Shown here: piece by piece, positions 35,044 to 42,915 of the stretch
Layout: each line of letters begins with the position of its first letter
Position numbering within the stretch: position 1 is the stretch's first letter
Translations under genes and position numbers: made by a program
The notes under the pieces: generated by a model
Seen by the model: only the letters and a program-made list of their open reading frames with translations
Told to the model about the DNA's origin: nothing
Databases searched by the model: none
Assembly (NCBI GenBank): GCA_963662765.2
Contig: CAXXUP010000008.1
Coordinates: 558,001-622,000, forward strand
Origin: DATMXT01 sp963662765
Lineage (GTDB): Bacteria > Bacillota > Clostridia > Oscillospirales > Feifaniaceae
DNA length: 64,000 bases
Direction of reading: 5' to 3'

Positions 35044-36879
35044 ATGAAAACACGCATCGTGACCGCCTTTACGGCGCTATGCACGGCGCTGTGCATGGTG
35101 CTCACCATGCTACCGGCGGCGGCCACCGACACGCCGGAGACCGATGTCTGGCAGATTCTCTCAACCATGGGGGTCATGACGTATAACGAGTCCGGCGACT
35201 TTGAGCCGGACCGTACGCTGACCCGCGCGCAGCTGGCTAAAATTCTCGTCACGGCCTCCTCTTATAAAGGAGAGGCCTCGGTCAGCCGTACCTCGCCGTT
35301 TGGCGACGTCTCCTATCAGCACTGGGCCGCTCCCTATATCAAGGTGGCACAGAAATACAGTATCATGAAAGGGTACTCGGACGGCACTTTCCGGCCGGAG
35401 AAGACCGTCACGCTGGAGGAGGCGCTGTCCGCAGTACTGGGACTCCTGGGCTACACACCAGAGGGCGCCTACCCCTATGCCCAGTATGCGATGGCCGAGG
35501 ATCTCGGGCTTTTGGACGGCGTATCAGCTGGGCTCGGTTCGACCCTAACCAGACGCCAGACTGCTCAGCTCATGTACAATGCCCTGAACACAGCCGACTC
35601 CGGCTCCTCCAAGGCCCATGTCACGACAATCGGCTATTCTATGGGAGGGGATGAACTTACTCTCTCTGATGTCATGACACAGAAAGCGCAGGGTCCTTAC
35701 ACCTACACCGGCACCCTATCCTTCACCCCGACGACGGTCTACATCGACGGAATTCTCTCAAGTCTCTCTAAACTCTCGCACTACGACGTATACTATACAA
35801 GCCAGTCGGCTTCCACCTTGTGGGCATACACCTCCCGAACGACCGGTACGCTGGAGTCGGTCTCCCCAAGCCGTGAGGCTCCGACCTCTGTTGTGATTTC
35901 CGGCAAGACGGTCACGCTGTCGGGCTACGCGGCCAGAGCCGCGGCCGGCGTCGGCGGGCTAACCATCGGCACAACGGTCACGGTGCTCTACGATCGCGAG
36001 GGCAATGCCGCTGACATTCGACCAGCTGAGGAGGTCTATGCCAGCCAGCTTGGCGTCGTCATCAAGGCCGGCACCAAGTCCCTGACCACAACCTCGGGTG
36101 AGTCGGTAGGCTACTACGTCAAGGTCTGTTTTACGAGTGGGGATACCATGGATGTACCACTCACCTTCAACGGTTCTTATCTTGTCGGCCGAGCGGTCAA
36201 GATCAGTTACTCCGGCACTACGGCCACCGTCACCACCGCCTCCGGCGAATCGGCTTTAGGCTATGTCAATGCGACTTCCATGAAGGTCGGAAGCGTCACC
36301 TTGGCACAGGGGGTCACCATTCTCGATGTCGCGGCGGACGGAGAGACGGCGAACATTTACCTCTCAAGGCTGGACGGCAGCACCCTCTCCTCAGAGGATG
36401 TGCTGCTGGCCGCCATGAACTCATCAGGCCAGATTTCATCCCTCATTTTAAATGATGTGACAGGGGATATTGCAACGTACGGCACGGCAATCACAGTCTC
36501 TGAGCAGGACACCGATACAGGGTCCAAGTCGAGCTACGTCGTTGATATCGGCGGTACGACTGACACATACAGCTTTACGGACACCAAACAGAATATCACG
36601 GCGGGTCCTGTGCGCATCTATATGAACGCCGACGGCGACACGGTCATCATAAATCTGGCAAAAGTCTCGGTCGATACGGTCGACGGCTCCTACGTCACCG
36701 ATGTCTCCGGAACCCAGCACCGCATCACCGGAGACACCTTGGTCTACGATGTGTCGGAAACCACGCCCGTCATCAGCTCTCTTGACCGGCTGCTGGCCGG
36801 AAACTATGACACAGTCACGGCCTATATTGATAAGTCACTGGCGGATGGCGGTGCCGTGCGGGTCATTTACTACAAGTAG
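35044..36879 (+). CDS. SLH-domain surface protein in the efflux operon
   Basis: 611 residues, GGAGG 5 nt before the ATG and only 20 bp after the permease, so it is in the same transcript. Signal peptide (cut near PAAA/TDTP, about 28). Three SLH repeats: residues about 32-75 (with TRAQLAKI), 82-140 (FGDVSYQHWAAPYIKVAQKYSIMKG, 15 of these being the consensus core) and 145-185 (TRRQTAQLMYNAL). The remaining 400 residues are Thr/Ser/Val/Gly-rich beta structure with no domain I recognise. A wall-bound partner of the exporter is an attractive reading but unproved. Confidence 0.82.
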   Translation: MKTRIVTAFTALCTALCMVLTMLPAAATDTPETDVWQILSTMGVMTYNESGDFEPDRTLTRAQLAKILVTASSYKGEASVSRTSPFGDVSYQHWAAPYIKVAQKYSIMKGYSDGTFRPEKTVTLEEALSAVLGLLGYTPEGAYPYAQYAMAEDLGLLDGVSAGLGSTLTRRQTAQLMYNALNTADSGSSKAHVTTIGYSMGGDELTLSDVMTQKAQGPYTYTGTLSFTPTTVYIDGILSSLSKLSHYDVYYTSQSASTLWAYTSRTTGTLESVSPSREAPTSVVISGKTVTLSGYAARAAAGVGGLTIGTTVTVLYDREGNAADIRPAEEVYASQLGVVIKAGTKSLTTTSGESVGYYVKVCFTSGDTMDVPLTFNGSYLVGRAVKISYSGTTATVTTASGESALGYVNATSMKVGSVTLAQGVTILDVAADGETANIYLSRLDGSTLSSEDVLLAAMNSSGQISSLILNDVTGDIATYGTAITVSEQDTDTGSKSSYVVDIGGTTDTYSFTDTKQNITAGPVRIYMNADGDTVIINLAKVSVDTVDGSYVTDVSGTQHRITGDTLVYDVSETTPVISSLDRLLAGNYDTVTAYIDKSLADGGAVRVIYYK

Positions 36880-36938
36880 CATGCGATATAGACGTAAAAT
36901 CTTCCTTCCCAGCGACTTTGAATCATCTTGACCTTGCA

Positions 36939-36996
36939 AGCCCCCCTGTCCCTGTGGTACGATACATGTGACCGCAGGGACAGAGGGGCTTTTTGT
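36939..36996 (+). terminator. Terminator of the efflux-SLH operon
   Basis: 16-bp stem with one mismatch (36939-36954 with 36975-36990) followed by T5. Confidence 0.85.
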
Positions 36997-37039
36997 CTGC
37001 TGCGGGCAAACCACTGCTTTAAAGGGGGACTGTGACTTA

Positions 37040-37270
37040 GTGAAAATTTTTATATTGCTGGCCCTCCTTGCGGCGACCTATTTTATAGAGCGGACCATGG
37101 GGGGAACCGGCGAGGCCGCTGCCGGCACCGGAGGGCTTGTCTCGCCCATCACGCTGCTGGCGGTCTTTCTCATCGCAGCCTTTTTTTTCAAGAAGAAGAA
37201 CAAAAAAGAGGCGCGGCCGACCGGGCAAGAACCCCGCAATTACTACGCAGGCCGCAGAAAGAGAAAGTAG
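37040..37270 (+). CDS. Small hypothetical membrane protein
   Basis: 76 residues from GTG 37040: helix 1 (KIFILLALLAATYFI), a Gly/Ala-rich loop, helix 2 (ITLLAVFLIAAFFF) and a strongly basic tail (KKKNKKEARPTG ... RRKRK). AAAGGGGG lies 12 nt upstream. No family recognised. It stands alone between a terminator and the comEB promoter. Confidence 0.5.
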   Translation: MKIFILLALLAATYFIERTMGGTGEAAAGTGGLVSPITLLAVFLIAAFFFKKKNKKEARPTGQEPRNYYAGRRKRK

Positions 37271-37276
37271 CCTTTC

Positions 37277-37306
37277 TTGACATATGCGGGTGTTCCGATA
37301 TATAAT
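37277..37306 (+). promoter_or_regulatory. Promoter of the dCMP deaminase gene
   Basis: TTGACA (37277-37282), 18-bp spacer, TATAAT (37301-37306). Confidence 0.82.
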
Positions 37307-37346
37307 CTGATTGTAAAAAACATATCAATCGTTTTGGGAGGCCGAC

Positions 37347-37838
37347 ATGCGGGACAGAGTTGACAAAGAGAATTATTACCTCGACATTGCCGAAACCGTG
37401 CTTGAAAGAGGGACATGCCTGCGCCGTAATTACGGAGCCATCATCGTCAAAAACGACGAAATCGTTGCGACAGGGTACACGGGGGCTCCCCGCGGCCGCA
37501 AAAACTGCATCAACCTCAACTACTGCATGCGCGAAAAGCTGCAAATTCCCGCCGGTGAGCGGTATGAGCTCTGCCGGTCGGTGCACGCCGAGGCCAACGC
37601 CATCATTTCCGCCTCCCGCCGCGACATGATTGGTGCCACCATGTACCTCGCCGGCCGCGACATGAAGACAGGAGAGACCATTGAGTACCCCGTCTCCTGC
37701 AGCATGTGCCGCCGTATGATCATCAACTCCGGAATCGCAAATGTTGTCACCCGCGGCAAGGAAGGAAAATACCAGATGATCGATGTGCGGGACTGGGTTT
37801 TCAACGACGACTCGCTCGAACACGACATGCTCGACTGA
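37347..37838 (+). CDS. dCMP deaminase (ComEB family)
   Basis: 163 residues of the cytidine/deoxycytidylate deaminase fold. Zinc site: VHAEANAI (His and catalytic Glu) and PVSCSMCRRM (two Cys). GYTGAPRG and a further Cys/His group before HAE match the dCMP deaminase branch, which makes dUMP for thymidylate synthesis; in competent Firmicutes the gene sits next to comEA/comEC, but not here. TTGGGAGG precedes the ATG; own promoter and terminator. Confidence 0.9.
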   Translation: MRDRVDKENYYLDIAETVLERGTCLRRNYGAIIVKNDEIVATGYTGAPRGRKNCINLNYCMREKLQIPAGERYELCRSVHAEANAIISASRRDMIGATMYLAGRDMKTGETIEYPVSCSMCRRMIINSGIANVVTRGKEGKYQMIDVRDWVFNDDSLEHDMLD

Positions 37839-37866
37839 CCTTTGCATAAATTTCGCGAACACAAAA

Positions 37867-37896
37867 GGTCCCGCCCTTAGGCGGGGCTTTTTTTGT
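37867..37896 (+). terminator. Terminator after the dCMP deaminase gene
   Basis: 8-bp stem GTCCCGCC / GGCGGGGC (one G-U) with CTTA loop and a run of T. Confidence 0.85.
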
Positions 37897-37971
37897 CCGC
37901 AACCGGTCGCTTCGATAGACGGGGCATTAAAAAAATGTGCAGATATGCAAATATAACCGGATCGTTCCCCC

Positions 37972-37999
37972 TTGACAAGGGCAATTTTTCTGTTATAAT
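37972..37999 (+). promoter_or_regulatory. Promoter of the MarR-ABC exporter operon
   Basis: TTGACA (37972-37977), 16-bp spacer, TATAAT (37994-37999). The predicted start falls at or just before the operator repeats. Confidence 0.85.
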
Positions 38000-38006
38000 G
38001 CATTAT

Positions 38007-38035
38007 GTTAGAAAGCTAACAGTTAGAAAGCGAAC
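38007..38035 (+). promoter_or_regulatory. Tandem operator for the MarR-family repressor
   Basis: GTTAG-AAAG-CTAAC (38007-38020), a perfect inverted repeat, is followed one base later by GTTAG-AAAG-CGAAC (38022-38035), with two changes in the right arm. The sites lie directly downstream of the -10, where a bound repressor would block transcription. Confidence 0.72.
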
Positions 38036-38066
38036 ATGTTTGGAAATTATCGGAGGTACTATCTAT

Positions 38067-38525
38067 ATGGAACGGCATATCGGAAGGGAAATACGAGGGC
38101 TCTCCAACCTCATCAAACGGCGCATTGACAGCTACGCCGCACAGGTGGGCATCGAGGACATGACCGGTGTACAGGGATGGCTGCTGCACTACCTGCATAA
38201 ACGCACGCCAGACGGGCAAATTTTCCAGAGGGACATTGAAGAGGAATTCGGCATCCGGCGGTCAACGGCCACCGTCATGCTGCAGCAGCTCGAGCGCAAG
38301 GGGCTGATTGAGCGGTTGCCGGTCGAAGGGGACGCCCGCCTCAAGAGCATCGTCCTGACCGAGAAGGCGGCAGAGTTTTGCCGTGTCCTCCATCAGGACC
38401 GGGATCGGCTTGAAGCCGAAATGCGCAAAGACGTCACGCCGGAAGAGCTTACGGCTTTTTTTGTCGTTGCAGATAAAATCCGGAGCAATCTAGAAAACTG
38501 TGAAGAATCGGGGGAATGCGTATGA
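38067..38525 (+). CDS. MarR-family transcriptional regulator
   Basis: 152 residues, ATG 38067 preceded by GGAGGT. Winged helix-turn-helix with FQRDIEEEFGIRRSTATVMLQQLERKG (recognition helix around RRSTATVMLQQLE) and the wing DARLKSIVLTEKA. It heads an operon with two ABC half-transporters, whose first start overlaps its stop (ATGA). This layout and the tandem operator point to autorepression relieved by a drug or other ligand. Confidence 0.9.
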   Translation: MERHIGREIRGLSNLIKRRIDSYAAQVGIEDMTGVQGWLLHYLHKRTPDGQIFQRDIEEEFGIRRSTATVMLQQLERKGLIERLPVEGDARLKSIVLTEKAAEFCRVLHQDRDRLEAEMRKDVTPEELTAFFVVADKIRSNLENCEESGECV

Positions 38526-40222
38526 TTAAAAAACTGGCCGCTCACATCGGCAAATATAAAAAACAAGCGATTTTATCGCCTTTGACCGTGACGCTCGAGA
38601 GTTTTTGCGAGGTGCTGATCCCGCTGCTCATGGCAAGACTTGTCGACAAGGGCATTCAGGCGGGAAACATGGCCGTCATCCGCGAAACGGGGCTGCTGCT
38701 CATTTTGACTGCGGCCGTATCGCTGACGCTCGGGGTCTTGGCCGGGCGGTTCGCGGCGCAGGCTTCGGCCGGCTTTGCCGCAAATTTGCGGCAGGCCCTC
38801 TTTTACAAGGTGCAGGATTACTCTTTCACCAACATCGACCGATTTTCGACCTCGAGTCTCGTCACACGGATGACGACCGATGTCACCAATCTCCAAAATG
38901 CCTTTCAAATGATTGTGCGCATCGCGGTGCGGGCGCCGGCACTCTTAATTTTCGCCCTCTTTATGGCCTTTTCCATCAACAGCAAAATGGCCCTGATCTT
39001 TTTGAGTGTTGTTCCGGTGCTCTTTGCCGGGCTTCTGTTTGTGGCAACCCGTGCCCACCCGACCTTTGAGAAGGTCTTCAAGACCTACGATCGGCTCAAC
39101 CGCGTCGTGCGGGAGAATCTGCGCGGCATCCGGGTGGTCAAATCCTTCGTGCGGGAAGAGGATGAGATCACGAAGTTCCGAGGCGTATCGAGCGAGATCT
39201 ACGAGCTGTTTGCCAAGGCCGAGCGCCTATTAGCGCTCAATTCCCCCATGATGCAGGCGGCCGTCTATACATGCATCCTGCTGATTTCGTGGTTTGGGGC
39301 CAAAACCATTGTGGCAGGCTCCATGACGACCGGTGAGCTCATGAGCCTCATCACGTATACCAACCAGATTCTCATGAGCCTCATGATGCTCTCGATGGTC
39401 TTTGTCATGATCATTATGTCACGGGCATCGGCCGAGCGTGTCGTAGAGGTTTTGGACGAGGTCTCCGACATCGCAGCGCCTTCCGCGCCTGTCACCGAGG
39501 TGTCAGACGGCTCCATCGAATTCGTCCATGTCAAGTGGCGCTGTTTTGAGCGCATCGATCTTGCCATCGCTTCAGGCGAGACCATCGGCATCTTGGGCGG
39601 CACCGGCAGCGGCAAGTCGACTCTGGTTGAGCTCATCCCCCGACTCTTTGACCCCACGGAGGGCGTCGTAAAAGTTGGGGGCCGCGACGTCAAGGAGTAC
39701 GACCTAGAGACGCTGCGAAACGCGGTGGCGGTCGTGCTGCAAAAGAATACGCTCTTTTCCGGCACCATCAAAGATAATCTCCGGTGGGGCGACGAGAACG
39801 CCACCGAGGAGGAGATGCGCCGGGCCTGCAGGCTCGCTCAGGCGGACGGCTTCATTTCGACCATGCCGGAAGGCTACGATTCAAAGCTTGAGCAGGGTGG
39901 AAGCAATCTGTCGGGCGGTCAGCGGCAGCGGCTGTGCATAGCTAGGGCTCTTATGAAAAAACCAAAAGTGCTCATTTTGGACGACTCGACCTCGGCCGTC
40001 GATACGGCGACCGACTCCGCCATCCGCAGCGCATTCAGAGAGGAACTTCCCGGTGTGACCAAGCTCATCATTGCGCAACGGGTGACCTCGGTCATGGATG
40101 CCGACCGTGTTCTCGTCTTAGACGACGGGAAGATTGAAGCGGTCGGCACCCACGACGAGCTGATGGCGCAAAGCCGCATTTACAGGGAAATTTACGAGCT
40201 TCAGACAAAGGAGGCGGTGTGA
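38522..40222 (+). CDS. Heterodimeric ABC exporter, subunit with degenerate ATPase residues
   Basis: 566 residues: six membrane helices, then an ATPase domain with Walker A GGTGSGKST and signature LSGGQRQRL. The residue after Walker B is Asp (LILDDSTSAVD) instead of the catalytic Glu, and the switch His is Gln (IIAQRVTS). These two changes mark the degenerate-site subunit of LmrCD/BmrCD/TM287-288 type exporters. Start ATG 38522 overlaps marR (ATGA); an ATG at 38516 is also in frame. Partner is the next gene. Confidence 0.9.
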   Translation: MIKKLAAHIGKYKKQAILSPLTVTLESFCEVLIPLLMARLVDKGIQAGNMAVIRETGLLLILTAAVSLTLGVLAGRFAAQASAGFAANLRQALFYKVQDYSFTNIDRFSTSSLVTRMTTDVTNLQNAFQMIVRIAVRAPALLIFALFMAFSINSKMALIFLSVVPVLFAGLLFVATRAHPTFEKVFKTYDRLNRVVRENLRGIRVVKSFVREEDEITKFRGVSSEIYELFAKAERLLALNSPMMQAAVYTCILLISWFGAKTIVAGSMTTGELMSLITYTNQILMSLMMLSMVFVMIIMSRASAERVVEVLDEVSDIAAPSAPVTEVSDGSIEFVHVKWRCFERIDLAIASGETIGILGGTGSGKSTLVELIPRLFDPTEGVVKVGGRDVKEYDLETLRNAVAVVLQKNTLFSGTIKDNLRWGDENATEEEMRRACRLAQADGFISTMPEGYDSKLEQGGSNLSGGQRQRLCIARALMKKPKVLILDDSTSAVDTATDSAIRSAFREELPGVTKLIIAQRVTSVMDADRVLVLDDGKIEAVGTHDELMAQSRIYREIYELQTKEAV

Positions 40223-40223
40223 C

Positions 40224-42062
40224 GTGAACAGAAGATTTGTAAGTTCCGACGGCAGCCGTCCCAAAAGCCTCAAAAAGACAGCGGGCAGGCTTGTCGGCAT
40301 GATCGCATCTGACTACAAGTGGCAGCTCTTTGCCGTCGCTTGCTGCATCTTGGTCACGGCCATAGCCAATGTGACGGGGGCCATGTTCATCAAGACTCTC
40401 ATCGACGACTACATCACGCCGCTTCTGGCGACGGGCGGTACAGACTTTTCCGGCCTTGCCGCAGCAGTCCTCCGTATGGCCGGCATCTATGCCGTCGGCG
40501 TGACGGCGGCACTCGTTTACACCCGCATCATGGTGGCGGTGTCTCAGGGGACGCTAAAAAAGCTGCGGGACCGCATGTTTACCCATATGCAGAGCCTGCC
40601 CATCGGCTATTTTGACAGCCACACGGTCGGTGAGATCATGAGCCGGTACACGAATGACACCGACACGCTGCGCCAGATGATCGCCCAAAGCCTTCCGCAG
40701 TTGCTGTCGACCGTTGTGTCGGCATCGGTCGTCTTTGTCGCCATGTGCTTCACAAACATCTACCTCACGGCCTTTGTTGTCCTCTCACTTTATGTGATGA
40801 TCAAGGGTGTCCAAAAAATCGGCGGTAAAAGCGTCAAGTATTTTGGGGCGCAGCAGCGGGAGATGGGCAAGCTTAACGGTTACATCGAGGAGATGACGGC
40901 AGGGCAGAAGGTGGTCAAGGTCTTCAGCAGAGAGCGGCAGTCCGAGGCGGCCTTTGATGAACTGAATGAGGCTCTGCGCAAAAACGCAGCTGAGGCCTCG
41001 TCCATGGCCAACATTCTCATGCCCATGATGGGCAACTTAAACCAGATCCAGTTCGCTATCTCCGCCATGATCGGCGGTGCCATGGCTGTCTCGGGGTTTG
41101 GAGGGATGACGCTGGGCGGCATCGCAAGCTTTCTGCAGCTCAACCGATCATTTTCCATGCCTATCAGCCAAGTTTCACAGCAGGCGAGCGCCATTATCAT
41201 GGCACTCGCCGGTGCCGAGCGCATCTTTGGCCTCTTAGACGAGGAGTCGGAGGCCGACACCGGCACCGTCACGGCGGAGCGCCGGCCGGAGGGTTGGGTT
41301 TTCCACACACCGGACGGCGAAGTGCCGCTGCAAGGTTATGTGCGGTTTGAGAATGTGGACTTCGGTTATAAACCGGGGCAGGCGGTCATAAAGGACATCA
41401 GTTTATACGCGAAGCCCGGACAGAAAGTGGCCTTTGTCGGGGCGACCGGCGCCGGAAAGACCACCATTACCAACCTCATCAACCGGTTTTACGACATTGA
41501 AAAGGGCAAAATCACCTATGACGGCATCGATATCGCCGACATCAAAAAAAGCGACCTGCGTAAAACACTTGGCATGGTGCTGCAGGACATCAACCTCTTC
41601 ACCGGCACCATCGCCGACAACATCCGCATGGGCAAACCCACCGCAACCGACGAGGAAGTGCACCGGGCTGCCAAAATCGCCGGCGCAGACAGTTTCATCC
41701 GGCACATGCCGGAACGCTACGACACCATGGTGGAGGAGGGGGGCGGTACGCTGTCCCAGGGCCAACGGCAGTTGATCGCGATTGCGAGGGCCGCCGTCTG
41801 CGACCCGCCGGTCATGATTTTGGATGAGGCCACCTCCAGTGTCGACACCCGTACCGAGGCCATCATCGGCCGGGGTATGGATGCTCTTATGGAGGGGCGC
41901 ACCGTCTTTGTCATTGCCCACAGGCTCTCGACCGTTCGGGACGCCTCAGTCATCATGGTGCTGGACGGCGGGCGCATCATGGAGCGCGGAGATCACGGAG
42001 ACCTCATCAAAGAGGGCGGAATTTACTACAGGCTCTATACTGGCGCATTCGAGCTTGATTAA
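40224..42062 (+). CDS. Heterodimeric ABC exporter, catalytic subunit
   Basis: 612 residues starting at GTG 40224, one base after the previous stop, with GGAGG upstream. Six membrane helices, Walker A GATGAGKTT, canonical Walker B with Glu (MILDEATSSVD) and switch His (IAHRLST), but a deviating signature LSQGQRQL. Together with the preceding subunit this leaves one active and one degenerate ATP site, as expected for a heterodimer. Exports drugs or lipids in known members; MarR control suggests drug response. Confidence 0.92.
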   Translation: MNRRFVSSDGSRPKSLKKTAGRLVGMIASDYKWQLFAVACCILVTAIANVTGAMFIKTLIDDYITPLLATGGTDFSGLAAAVLRMAGIYAVGVTAALVYTRIMVAVSQGTLKKLRDRMFTHMQSLPIGYFDSHTVGEIMSRYTNDTDTLRQMIAQSLPQLLSTVVSASVVFVAMCFTNIYLTAFVVLSLYVMIKGVQKIGGKSVKYFGAQQREMGKLNGYIEEMTAGQKVVKVFSRERQSEAAFDELNEALRKNAAEASSMANILMPMMGNLNQIQFAISAMIGGAMAVSGFGGMTLGGIASFLQLNRSFSMPISQVSQQASAIIMALAGAERIFGLLDEESEADTGTVTAERRPEGWVFHTPDGEVPLQGYVRFENVDFGYKPGQAVIKDISLYAKPGQKVAFVGATGAGKTTITNLINRFYDIEKGKITYDGIDIADIKKSDLRKTLGMVLQDINLFTGTIADNIRMGKPTATDEEVHRAAKIAGADSFIRHMPERYDTMVEEGGGTLSQGQRQLIAIARAAVCDPPVMILDEATSSVDTRTEAIIGRGMDALMEGRTVFVIAHRLSTVRDASVIMVLDGGRIMERGDHGDLIKEGGIYYRLYTGAFELD

Positions 42063-42166
42063 AAGGCGAAAAGCGGTGCGGATGAAAACACGCGATGCCT
42101 TAGGCTTTTGCTGATAAGGATGCAAAGAACAGCGATTAACCATTCAACTGATGAGCAGTGTTCAAA

Positions 42167-42212
42167 AAAAATAAGGCATATCGCTTTAGCGGGGGTATGC
42201 CTTATTTTTTGT
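42167..42212 (+). terminator. Terminator of the MarR-ABC operon
   Basis: AATAAGGCATA / TATGCCTTATT stem (42170-42180, 42196-42206) flanked by A-run and T6. Confidence 0.82.
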
Positions 42213-42915
42213 GCAAATTCGAGTGGTACATGGACTAATCCGATCGATAACCCGTTCATCTGCTAACATAGGTTTTCTAATAACTCGTATTTTATCAGCC
42301 TTCTGTGTGTCCATAAAATCTGGATGGCTTATTAGCGGGATGATCTGAACACAATAGAGATTAAGAAAGCCAGTTGAGGATAAAACCGCAGCTGGCTTTC
42401 TTGTTTGCCTGGGACAATGCAAAGTAAAAAAACCAACACACGCTGATGAAATCAAGCATATGTCAATAGACAGTATGGAGCAAATCCAATAAAACAACAT
42501 GGACTCTCCACCATAAATCAAAATTGCATTAGCGTTAACAGTATCAGTAGTTTTATGCAACTATGTGAATATTATTGAAGTCAAATAAAATATAGAACAA
42601 TATCTTGAAATATTATTATAATAATTTCTTTACTTATTGTTATAATGAGTGTAAGATGTATTTACATTGATGAGTATGGTCAGGGGGAAAAATCAAATAT
42701 GTTTGTCAATTAAAAGGTAAAGCGCTTGGCTAAAATAAGTGTATTTATCAACACTAATTTGAGAAGCAAGGGTTATAATATCAAACCCCAACGCACAACT
42801 TTTGGAACTCAGTTGCTCAATTCTTGCTTTTCCAAAGCATTTTAATAAATCTTTCAGATGCAGACCGGGCATCAGTTCGTGTTTGCATTGAAATTATTCG
42901 AGAAGGAGGTCTATT
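42213..42915. other. AT-rich spacer before the beta-helix SLH gene
   Basis: About 700 bp, much richer in A/T than the flanks. It has another terminator-like stem (AGAAAGCCAG / CTGGCTTTCT, about 42364-42401, T-rich end), a TATAAT at 42652-42657 with only a poor -35, and a strong AAGGAGG (42903-42909) for the next gene. Short open frames (for example 42186-42560 on the minus strand) match nothing I know. Probably part of an acquired segment. Confidence 0.5.

Noticed and set aside
36929..36964. TTGACC and TACGAT as a promoter for the small membrane protein
   Set aside because: Spacing of more than 20 bp and overlap with the terminator stem.
42186..42560. 124-codon minus-strand ORF in the AT-rich spacer, considered as a transposase remnant
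   Set aside because: No catalytic motif or terminal repeats could be recognised.
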